A stretch of DNA of 64,000 bases, taken from assembly GCA_030867875.1 (NCBI GenBank), contig JAOWCC010000019.1:29532966-29596965 (forward strand), given 5' to 3'. Shown here one piece after another: positions 17,901 to 29,900 of this stretch. Numbering within the stretch: the stretch's first letter is position 1; each line of letters opens with the position of its first letter. A program made the position numbers and the translations under genes. The notes beneath the pieces are model-generated. The model made no database searches. It was not told the DNA's origin and saw only the letters and a program-made list of their open reading frames with translations. Origin of the DNA: Actinernus sp. WN-2022. Lineage: Eukaryota > Cnidaria > Anthozoa > Actiniaria > Actinernidae.

Positions 17901-20900
17901 TCATTCGCTGCATGGAAATACTGTTAATTGCTCCTCGCTCACTCGGGATTGGGATACCTATGGTTTTAACATGATTGTCATGAAATATTCCCATATTTAG
18001 CTAGGCCGCCATCTTAGTTTGCCAAATCACGTGCCGAGATTCTGGAAGTATTTGATCATGTGATCCAGCCTTAATACTACAGGGCTTCTGATACGGTGCG
18101 AAAAAAAAAAGCCAAAAGTTGCGGGATTTTTTGGGTAAAAGTTGCAGGAAAAAAGGCCGAAGTTGCAGGTTTGTTGCGGGATTTTTAATTTGCGAAAAAT
18201 GCGGAAAACATCAATGGAACACGTCCAAATTTACTGTTAATTGCCACTATAAGAGAACAACAAAGCAGAGAAGCACAATGGGGCAGGATTTTTACATCAG
18301 AATATGATAAATTATCAGTGAAAGCGACTTTTTATGTGCTGGATATTTGTTGTGAGATATTGCATTTGAAATGAGGTAAATAAGTGTCTAGTGTTCGTAA
18401 AAATCAGCGAATCAGAATTGTCGTTGTTCCCACGCTCTCCAACGTTAAGTGCGTGGTTGTTCCCATGCTCTCCAACGTTAAGTGCGTGGTGTTTCCGTGC
18501 AGAAGGAACCAAATTAGGCCTTAGCACACTTGCAAGTTTATGCGAAATACTCGAACTACAAATAAAATCATTTCTGACCCAAGTTGACTTTGTTGCCGTT
18601 AATTGCTTTGCCTAGTTTTCTTTTCAGACTTTCCTGAGATGGGCGACCGAGGCTGCCGTGGGGGTAGTGGACTTCTGGCAAGTTGCGTGGATTTTGTTTT
18701 ATATTCAAAGCAGGTTGCAAATTTATCAACACTTCTCAAACGTGCGTTACCAAGGTCCCGATAGCAAACTCCTGATATTTAGGCCAATTCTAAACTTGTC
18801 ACATTGTCACTGATTTAGCTGATCAGTAGCACGCAGAATCCTTGTGCATGTCACTTTAACGCATTGAATATGAGGCAAGTCTGTGACCAACAAAAAACAA
18901 TATCACTAAAAATTCAGACACATTTTGCAATTTCCTAGCAATGTTCTGCAAATATGTGAAGCAGTTCCTCAGTTGTCTATAACCATATCACACGTTATAA
19001 ACTGTGAGGTTACGTTCACTTTTGGCTTTTCTTTACAGAGCGATAGACTTCGTCAATCTCTGCAAGTTTGGTGACCATAAAGGGGCCATTGCCCACTATA
19101 CCAATTGGCCCATAGAATACAGACGCATGAGGAAAACTTTCAATGTCATCACGCTTCGGCCAATCGAATACGAGTGCACCTGCTGAATACAGTAATTTGA
19201 ACTTAACTAGAGATCCCTCTCCGTCTTCCATTGCCCTGCCAACATAAAAACGTCGCACGTATTGCACTGCGTAGTACTTTCCCTTCACTATTGCAGGCTT
19301 CTCGTATCGGTGGATTTCCCCATCGTGCAACTCAACGATCATTAAGTTTCCTAATACCGGAGATTCTTTGACTACCAGTGACGACTGGTGATTCCAACAG
19401 CAAACACCGCGCATATAAGCAAACGAAAACGCCACAGTCGAATCCGTTATCTTGTTGCCCTATGCCCTGTTCTGAATTACAGGAAAAGCCCCATTCCAAT
19501 GAATCAAGATTTGGGCTCAGTTCCTCTAGTACAATGTAGGTGCCACATCTTTCTTATTGCGCTTTCAACCGTTGGTTTGATGAATGCGCCCGCTTTGCTA
19601 TCTAAAGCAAGAATGCGCTTTTCTTTCGGTAACACCACTAATAAAAACCAGTGGTTGCCTCAACCTGGATTGCAAGGTACTAAAATTGCATCTTGGTCAA
19701 GTAGCGGTGCTGTTGCCTTGAACACCTCTTTCATCGGCTTCTTCCCTACAGCATTCTCAAAAGTTTCCCACTCAATGACTTCAGCTTTGATTTCCGTGGT
19801 TTCGGCGAGGAGCTTTAGATGCGCATCTATACCGAAATTATTGAGATAGTTATCGTCGTCGCGAAGATGGCCTCCGAGAAGACTTTGGAGATCCCCCTCG
19901 TCTATAATGCTGCTGTGGCTGTTGAACTTGACAGCACCATCAAGTAAGCAATTCAACAAAGGCTCTTTGTGTTCCGGGAAACAGAAACTGGCCTTTGTCT
20001 GTCGCTGAAGCTTTGAACGTGTCGCTGCATCTAGCCCAAAGTGCACAGCTGGTTCAGCTTTTGACTTTGAGATGTCAGCATTCGGATCTTTATCCTTCTT
20101 GCTTGCATTAGAAAAATAGCCTTTGAGCACAGACCTGAATTTTTTTCCAGGTGCCTGTTTCCCCTTTTTGGCTGCAGCATTGCTTTTCTGACTTGTAAAG
20201 ACTTTGCATTTCTTTGCTGTTGGTTCATGGTCATCCTCTGCTGTATCTTCTCGGTTCTGACTTGCAGAAACATCGAACTTCTTTGCTGTTAGTCTACGGC
20301 CATCCATGACACTAGTACTTTTGTCAGGTTCATGCTGGGACGCTATTGAAGGGGCAGGGTTGGTGTGTGTTGAAGATTCCGGCTTACATGTTCCACTTGA
20401 TGGCCTTGCTTTATCACCAGCGTCTTTCTTCAACGATTTCTCTGTATCTCTGATGGTAGCCATCCCCATTTCAGTAGCAGATCGCTTCTTTGTCTTCTCA
20501 GGCAATGGCATGCAACATTCATCATTAAAGGTACGCTCCATTTCTTCTTCAACCACAGACTTCACTCGAAGATTCCAATTAAGGAAATGGAACGCCTTCA
20601 TAGAATTGTGAGCCAACGACCTTCTCTTTGCGTCTAATATGTTGTTATAAGCGGAAAATTAACGTTCCACGTCATACGACCCAATGGTTGTGGTACAATA
20701 AGTGGAAGCTATCTTGTACAGTTCAGGAAGGGCAACTGCCTTAGCCTTCCAGAATTCCTTCAAATCTAGTTGTCCTGTATTGATATTCTTGACAGCTTGG
20801 GGGGCTATCTTGTTCACATACAAGTTCCACTCTTCCCTTGACACAGAATCCATGCCTGGAACACTGTCAATCGAGCCGTAGGTGCGGTCACAGTCAACAA

Positions 20901-23900
20901 GAATGATTCTTAGGGTCTAGAACTCGAACTTGCTCCAAAAATTGTGATGCTGGTTGGGCACCATCGATCACATACTTTGACAATTTCGTATGTGCGGCTT
21001 TAAAGGCAGATTTAGCTAGAACGAGTATTTCCGCCTTCTCGTCACTAGAATAGTCATATGGGCCGTCTTCAAAGCAAAATTCAAAGTCTTCCTACTTCCC
21101 TTCGGCATTCACTTGCAAGAAGTAGAGGAGATGCCCCATTGTTTCATGCACTGCTGTTACATGTGGCATAGCTTCTTGAAAAAAGTTCAGGCAGCTCAGT
21201 AAGGTGGGAGCCTTGATTTTAACCAAGGCGAGTTTTGCATGGAGTTTCTTCATAAATGCCGGGTCGTCATATATTTCTTCAAGGCGAAGATTAAGGGAAG
21301 CGCTTGCTGAACTTCTATCTCAATTGATTTCATCGGCGATAAATTCTTCAAGGATCTGGTAGTTGTCAGTGAAGTAAATGGCGGAATCGAACCAAGCGCT
21401 CCATTTCTTGGTCATCGGGTTTGGTGGCATTCTTGCATTTTCACCGGTGCGACGTTGCAGGAAATTAAGCAACCTGCTTTTCCTGCCACTTGGGATAAAG
21501 AACAAATTTCGAAAACATTTAATGAACTCGTTAAGCTCAGTAAATTTCTTCTTGAAGTCGCCGGCTACGAGATTAATTATATGACTGTTGCAGGTTATAT
21601 GAACAGCAAGCGGAAAAAGATTTGACAGTGTATCCTTGAAGGCTTTCTTCATATAGGCAACGTTATCGGAATTAAAAACGCGTACACTGTCAAATTAAAG
21701 TCAATGCCAAACTCATTAACTGTCCTTACTACCGCTTGAGAAACCGTTTTGTTGTTGGTCGCGGTCAAAAAATGAGTGTCAAGTAAATATTAAGCTACAG
21801 ATCGGCCAGCTGGTGAAAGTTCATCAAAATCCAATATCACCGCCATTACATCTAGAACGTATCTTCCTTCGTCGTCACTCAACTCGTCCACCATCAAAGC
21901 GACATTTTTACATTGAAGTCGTTCTTTCAGCTCCGCCTTCTCCAACTCATAAACATAGAAAAGATAATAATCTCTTAGCTGTGAGCATTTGGGAATTGCA
22001 CCTCCATTAGTAACCCTGGATTGGAGAAAGTTCCTTATAAGTTCCTTGTTGTCCGACTTGTGCAGAGGTACATGTATGTTTGCCGCGCAGCACGCCTTTA
22101 TCCATTCTTGGCAAATCTTGATTTTCTCCGATTGTGCTGGTGTCTTGCATTCGAAGGACGTTTTGAGTGTCTGCTGTTTCCCTACTGCTGTGCGTGACTT
22201 CTGAATATGTGCAGACGTGTTGAGATGCTTATCGATCGTGTACTTTCTTGTGTGATCGATTACGACATTGCAGGCAGAACAGAAAAGAAGGCCGCTGTCT
22301 GCATGCAGTGTCCCTTTTGGATATTGCCTGGCTCTGTCCGCTGAGTTAATTTTCACTGAAGTGTGGCTATCTTTAACTTTCACAAATTTGTCCATAATAT
22401 TGCCGTGGATTACAATTAAAACACCGTCATGTCACACCATAGAATAGATCGAAATACGAGAGCTACATACTTCAGTGTGGCTATTTTCTACATTGTAAAT
22501 TCTAGATTTGATTCGAATCGACAATAATTTTCACTGATAAACCTGAGAATTCCGCTGATCGATTGATAGCACTTGAGAGAAGGAATAACATTATTCCTGC
22601 CCCAGTGAAGACCACGAGGAGCTATATAACAGACATTTTGATTCGCTTTCTAAAACAATGTGTCAAAATTCAGCCAACCAGAAAACGCGTTAGACTAAAT
22701 GGTCCCAGGCCTTCGCGATAATATTGGCAGGAACGCCTATAGTTGTTAATATTCGCTGACTCTGTGGCGATATTATTTCGATTTGAAGCTCTTTTCGCGA
22801 GGAAAATTGCATATGAAACCCCTAAAAAGGTAAGAAAAATATAGTTCCCCATGCTGAATACCTTCTTCAAGCAAAGTTTCATGAAAATATACCGTTTTGT
22901 CACGGGATTTTGCAGGTTTTATTGGATGTTGCGGGAAGTTGCGGGTTTGGGCAAAAGTTGCGCGGCCGCACCACCGCACTTTATCAGAAGCCGTAATACT
23001 AGGGTCTGAAGTTGCTGCCATCCTGGATCTGACCGAGAAGACACTGGGGACGAGGTTGCCTAACATGCATGTGCAGGAACAAGGAATCAGGGTTAGGTGG
23101 GTTTTCATTTCCAAATGGTGTATCCTTTTCCGAAGATGTATGTTAGCAAAATTTGGACCATGTTCAGAATATGTTCAGGATATGAGATTTTCATGGCTAA
23201 CTCGCTTAATATTACTGGCAGGTGGCTCAAACCTGGATAGACATGGTAGTGGGTCCCTATCAATCACTTAGTGATGATGAAGTAACGATGATGTCATCTG
23301 TCACATGACCATACATGTATCTCCCTCATTTCTAATGCCAGACAGTTCAAACTTGGGACAGGCATGGTATTGGGTCCCTGCAAATCACTTAGTGGGGATG
23401 ACAGTATGATGACATCTGTAGGATCTAGTTCCATTGATTGACATTGGTACGGATTGAATTCTGTTTTATCTGTACCCGTAAGATTTATTGTTTTGTTCAG
23501 CGGTATCTCGCGGTAGATTAGCACCCAGACCCCGGTGCTCGGGGAAGGAGATTCGGAACAGCCATGTTTTGGGGGTTGTTTCGTGGTAATAGTTTATCCT
23601 GTGCATCGGGCACAATTTTCTGCTTATAGCATGCCATGTATATATAATTTGGATAGTTAACACATCAAGGAAGAGCCAGATGGCAATATTTCGTACTAGG
23701 CTGAAGTGTATTAGAGCTCAACGTGTTTGTAAGTATGACATGTTATGCACGATTGTTACGGTTCACACTGTATATGTTTGTGAGTTAGTTTTAGGCGATT
23801 TACTCTCGTTGTATGCCAAGATTATGATGATGCTTAGACTAGTTGTAATTCTATGCTATTCTAGAAACCGTTTGCGTCGAGATGGGAGAAAGTAAAGAAC

Positions 23901-26900
23901 ATTTAAGGACAAAAACTGTTTGTTTTTGTGTATGCTCAACTCGCGCACGTGTTTGACACGAGAGACTTTGGACTTCAAGAAAACCTGTGGTTCGCCAAAT
24001 AGTAGCTGGAGATTGGCGACTACATTAAGTTTAAACACGAGTCTATTAAGGATTCACGGAATTGTCAAGCCATCTACTGTATAATGAGTGCATCCGGATC
24101 TACACATACTTCTGAAATCGAAACTCCCGTTGTGGATGGAGAACGTGGCTCTCGCGTGAGAGAACCGAGCAAGATTTTAGATCAAGAAGCTGTGCTAGCT
24201 GAAAGGGCTGTTCAACTTAGGAACATTAGATCTGGTCACAAGGCATGCCTCACGAAGAAAAGAAACCAATTGATTGATTTTATGTCAAATGAAGGAAATG
24301 TTGAGGGTGTTAAGAGTAAAGTTATTGAGCTTGATGCAGCTTTTCAGATGTTTGCTGGGGCTCATGAACAGTACAGTGAATTGAGTGAACGTCTTCTTGT
24401 TGGGGACAGTGCTCAGGAGTTGACTGAGTATTTCTATAATGAAGATCGTTTAGTTAGTGGCTTAAAGGAGAGAGTGGTTGGTTGGATATCTGGAATGGAG
24501 TTTGTTGATGTTAGGCCTGGAGACTCGGTTAGTAATGTAAGTTCCAGTGGCAGGTCAAGGGCGAGTAGTACAAGGTCTAAGGCCTCAAAGTCCAGCAGCA
24601 CTGCATCTAGTTCAGCAAGGTTGCGATTTGTAGAAGAAGCGGCGAGACGAATGGCGCTAGAAGCTAAGGTAAAGCTGTTAGAGGAAGAGCAGGCATTGCA
24701 AGAAAGGAAATTTCGCCTAAAACAGCAACAGGAGTCATTGAAGTTAAAGTCAGACTTAGCACAAACGGCAGCCAGAGAACAGGTGTATGCAGAAGCAGAT
24801 GCTGTGGAGCGTGGCAGTGGATCAAATGCTAATCCCCATTTTCAACCCTTTCCTGGCTGTGAGAAACAATTGCAGACTAAAGAGCATCAAGGACCAGTAA
24901 AGACAGAAACACTGAGTTACCCCCTGCTTGACCCTAAAGCACCCGAATGGCAACCCGAGAGGGTTATATCTCCTAAAGATGCCAAATACCAGCCCATGCA
25001 CAGTAGTGACCGTGGTGTGCTGGACAAAGATGAGCCAGTTTCGAATTTTGTTGCACTTCAAAGGATGATTGAAGTTCAAGAAAGACAGGCCAAGTGCATG
25101 GAAAATCTTGTGATGCAGCAACATCAAAGTGCACTTGTGCTGACTCTCCCTAAACCAGAGGTTCCACTATTTAGTGGAGACCCGATCGAGTACTGCAATT
25201 TTGTGAGAGCTTTTGACTGTCTCATTGAGGCAAAAACCACCAGTGCTAGTGCTAGATTATACTACCTAGTGCAGTACACAAAGGGAGAGGTACAGGAATT
25301 GATGCAGAGCTGTTTATCCATGAATCCAGAGACAGGGTATGACGAGGCGCGGAAGTTGTTGAAAAGGAAGTATGGTCAGAACTACAAAATTGCTGCTGCA
25401 TATGTTGACAAAATCACCAAGGGTCCTGTACTTAAGTCAGAAGACAGTAAAGGGTTACAGAACCTTTCAGTCATGTTGATTAGTTGTAGGAATACTTTGA
25501 GAGAAGTTGGGCATATTAGCAAGATTGAGAATCCTGACAGTTTAAAGGGTATCATTGAAAGGTTGCCATATGACATGAGGAAGAGATGGCGTTCTGCTGC
25601 AGATAACATATCAGAGAATCAAGATAGAGAAATTAGATTTGATGACATTGTTAATTTTATTGAGAAGGAAGCCCGTGTCACTGCTCATCCTCTGTTTGGG
25701 GACATTTCTAGTAACTCCCGAGAACAGGACAAGGAGAAGAAAGGTCACAGTCCTCGAACCAAGGGACAAAGTTTTGCCACCCAAGTTAAAGAAGAAGAGA
25801 ACTGTTCTGGCAATAATCCAAATAGGGTCCTGCCCACCTATGGGAACAAGAGCTGTTTCATGTGTAGTAAAGATCACAAGCTAGAGGAATGTGGAGAGTT
25901 TAAAGGCAAATGTTACGATGACCGTATTAAGTTTGTTTGGAGCAAGGCTCTCTGTTACAATTGTCTAATCCCTTATCATAGAGTAAAAGAATGCAGGAAA
26001 AGAGACACTTGTAAAGACTGTGGCAGGAAGCATTCGACATTGCTGCACCGCCCTACTTTTGCCAATTCTGATAGAAATCCAGTTAGAGATGTTGGTCATA
26101 AACCTGCGATTAAAGAAGGTCAAAGATCAGGCACTCAAGCCAACAACGGGTTCATTGAGGTTGGAGAAAAAAGGTGTGGACTGACCGAGACCGTGAAATC
26201 AACTATCGGGCTCCCAATCGTGCCGGTTAGGGTGAAGGCTAGAGGAATTGGAGACTCTGTCACCACTTATGCTTTCCTAGATAATGGGTCCAACTCCACA
26301 TTTTGTACCAATGCACTCCTGACACAGTTGGGTCTAGAAGGCGAGAAGACAAGGTTCTCCTTAACGACGCTAGAGAAAGAAAATAGCCAGGTCGAATGCA
26401 GTGTCGTAAGTCTAGAGGTGTATGATCTTGAGGAAAATGAATTTGTTGATCTACCTGTGGTGTTCTCTTCCCCCATGCTACCGGTCTCATCTGATGACAT
26501 TCCTAGGCAGGAAGATGTAGAAAAATGGGCTCATCTACATGGTGTCTATGTGCCTCAAGTCAATGCACAAGTCGGTTTACTGATAGGGAACGACAATGTC
26601 AAAGCCCTCGAGCCGAAGGAGGTCAAACAGAGTCGGGGAGAAGGACCATATGCAGTGAGGACTATCTTCGGTTGGACTGTCAATGGTCCATTGGGTCGTG
26701 AAGGTAGCAGAGCGAGACACACTGCTAATTTTATTAAAGGGGACATTGACTTAGATCAACAGTTCAGGAAGTTCTGTGAACAAGAGTTCAATGATTCAAT
26801 GGCTGATGCTACAACACAAATGTCCCAAGAAGACCATAAAGCAGTTGAGATAATGGAAAGAACAATAGAACTGAAGGAGGGTCATTATGAAATAGCATTG

Positions 26901-29900
26901 CCTTGGAAAAGTTATCCCCCATCTCTACCTAACAACAAGCCCCTGGCAGAACATCGATTGAGACATCTAAAAAGGAGGTTCTGCAGAGATTCTGAGTTGC
27001 ATGGAAAGTATGCAGCAGTCATTGAGGATTATCTCCACAAGGGGTATGCTGAGAAGGTCCCACAGGATGCACTGAATCGCTCAGATGGATTGGTGTGGTA
27101 TTTGCCTCATCATCCAGTATTTCACCCAGAGAAACCTGACAAGACCAGGGTTGTATTTGACTGTGCTGCTAAGTACAGGAACATTTCTCTGAATGACTGT
27201 TTGTTCCAGGGTCCTGACTTGAACAACACCTTAGTCGGAGTGTTAACAAGATTTAGACAAGAACCTGTAGCTTTGATGTCTGACATTGAAGCCATGTTCA
27301 ATCAAGTTTGTGTTACGCCAAATCAATGTGATGCTCTAAGGTTCTTATGGTGGCCAGGGAATGATATGGATCAAGTACCACAAGAGTTCAGGATGAAAGT
27401 TCATTTGTTTGGTGGAGTGTCATCACCTAGTTGTTCCAGCTATGCGCTGCTTAAGACAGCTGAGGACAATGAGAGCACATTCGCCCCAGCCACTATAGAG
27501 ACAGTGAGAAAGAACTTCTATGTGGATGACTGTCTGAAGGCAGTCAAAGATGAAAGTTCAGCTATTATTCTTATGCAAGAACTCTGTGAGCTCCTATCTA
27601 AGGGAGGATTTCGTCTGACCAAGTGGTTGTCCAATTCTCAACGGGTGACGTCATCTGTTCCTGAATCTGAAAGAGCTAAATCAGTGAAGGACTTAGATCT
27701 CGAAGGCCTGCCAGTCGAACGAGCTCTGGGTGTCAACTGGGACATGGAAACGGACAAGTTTGGATTCAAGATCAAGATCAAAGACAAACCTTTTACACGA
27801 CGTGGCATCCTATCGATTGTGAGCTCAGTATATGACCCTTTGGGGTTTGCAGGTCCATTCATACTACCAGCCAAGGCTCTACTGCAAGACCTTTGCAGAA
27901 GAAAGTTGGGGTGGGACGATGCTATTCCAGAAGAGTATTTAGGCTGTTGGCAGCAGTGGCTCCATGAGCTCCCAAAGTTAGCAGAATACTCTATTGATCG
28001 CTGTGTTAAGCCAAGTGGATTTTCTGAAGTTGTGTCCTGCCAACTTCATCATTTCAGTGATGCCTCCCAGACTGGTTATGGTGCAGTGACCTACCTTCGA
28101 CTTGTGGATAAGCAAGGCCACATTCATTGTGCTTTAATGATGGCTAAATCAAGGCTAGTCCCTTTAAAGGCAATCACTATACCACGACTAGAATTATCTG
28201 CTGCAACAGTGGCTGTTAGACTAGACAAGATGATGAGGAAGGAATTGGAGTTGCCCATTGACATCTCACACTTCTGGACCGACAGCACTACAGTACTCAA
28301 GTATATCCACAATGAAGACAAGAGGTTCCACACATTTGTAGCCAACAGAATAGCCATTATTCGTGATGGCTCGGAGCCCTCGCAGTGGAGACATGTGGAG
28401 ACAAAGCTGAATCCAGCCGATGATGCCTCCAGAGGACTTACAGTGGATGACTTTCTTGCTGCTACACGATGGGTGAAAGGGCCACCATTTCTGTGGCAAC
28501 CTGAAGAAACTTGGCCTTGTTCATCGTCAGGCATAGATGAGGTCTCCAACAGTGATGCTGAAGTAAAGAAGGAAGCAAGAACTTGCACCATAGTTGTCAG
28601 TGACACAATTATTGAAACAGACAAGATACTGGAAAGATTCTCCTCATGGCAGGATTTGAAGAAATTTGTTGCCTGGATGCTCAGATATAAAGGAAATCTA
28701 CGCGAAGCGAGTCAAAGAAAGTCTGGAGCCACAAAGCAGAACGAGTTGAAGTCAACGTTGGAACCAATAACGGTAGATGAGATAAAAGTAGCTGAACTTA
28801 GCATTGTGAGATATGTTCAAGGGAAGCACTTTGCAGAAGAAATTAACAGCCTCAAGAGAGTCCAGACCAAGGATGGTTGTGAGCCAAGTGCATGTATGAA
28901 GGCAAGTGCAGTAAGGAAGGGCAGTAGTATCTTCCACTTGGATCCAATCCTCATTGATGGTGTTTTGAGAGTTGGTGGACGATTACGGCGTGCTTCATTA
29001 CCTGTAGATGCCATGCACCAAATACTTCTGCCCAAAGATCACCATGTTACGAACTTGATAGTTCGCTATTATCATCTCATGTCTGGACACTCGGGGAGAG
29101 AATATGTGCTGTCATTGCTACGAGGAAAGTTTTGGGTCATAAAGGCAAATACAACAGTGCGGAAACTCCTGGCAAGTTGCTTTGACTGTCGTCGGAGACA
29201 AGGCTCAGTGAGTGAGCAGAAGATGGCAGATCTACCCAAGGATCGTGTGACGGCAGACCTACCTCCATTCAGCCAAGTGGGTGTTGATTTCTTTGGCCCA
29301 TTCATGGTAAAGCAAGGGCGTAGTCAAGTGAAAAGATATGGCTGCATATTTACCTGTTTGGCCATCAGAGCAGTACATATTGAGGTGACTCATTCACTCG
29401 ATACTGACTCATTCATCAATGCTTTGCGTCGTTTCATTGCAAGAAGAGGGAGGCCGGTGCTGATAAGAAGTGATAATGGTGGCAATTTTGTTTGTGGAGA
29501 GAAGGACATCCGTAATTGCATTGCTCAGTGGAACAATCAGCAAATCCATGAAGCTCTGCTGCAGCAAGACGTGCAGTGGATTTTCAATCCTCCAGCCGGG
29601 TCTCATCATGGTGGTATTTGGGAGCGATGCATCAGAACCACGCGAAAGATCCTGAATGCCCTTCTCAGAGAGCAGATTCTTAGAGATGAGGCTTTGCTGA
29701 CTCTGATGTGCGAGGTGGAGGCGATTATAAATGGACGGCCCATTACAAAGGTTTCTAGTGACCCTAGAGATCTAGAAGCTCTCACTCCGAACCACTTACT
29801 TCTGCTCAGATCTGGATCCATCCTACCACCTGGAAGCTTCAGGAAGGAGGATTTATATTCACGTAGAAGGTGGCGTCAGGTTCAGTTTCTGGCAGATCAG

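Larger units (their letters stand above)
18080..22993 (-). mobile_element. Decayed hAT transposon with transposase-Ulp1 coding unit
   Basis: Flanked by an exact 8-bp target duplication TAATACTA (18072-18079 and 22994-23001), the length typical of hAT. The ends are imperfect inverted repeats: CAGGGCTTCTGATA at left and, inverted, CGGCTTCTGATA at right. GTTGCGGG-like subterminal repeats occur at both ends. The minus strand encodes a CGGBP1-like BED-finger transposase and a downstream Ulp1-like protease, both with stops and frameshifts, so this copy cannot be autonomous. Confidence 0.88.
17426..23048. repeat. Outer inverted-repeat element split by the hAT insertion
   Basis: The left end (17426, CCCAGGGTCTTCTCTGTCAG) and right end (ending near 23048, in GAGAAGACACTGG) are inverted copies over about 38 bases with a handful of mismatches. 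Removing the hAT element (18080-22993) and one copy of its target duplication leaves an element of about 700 bp that is continuous across the junction. It was therefore present before the hAT arrived. Confidence 0.65.

Noticed and set aside
24025..24050. Primer-binding site directly after the 5' LTR
   Set aside because: The sequence after the LTR does not begin with TGG; a TGGCGAC lies inside the LTR end, but the matching 3' LTR and the ACATC duplication place the boundary after it.
28124..28624. Minus-strand frame of 166 codons within the BEL element
   Set aside because: Opposite the RNase H region; no motif.
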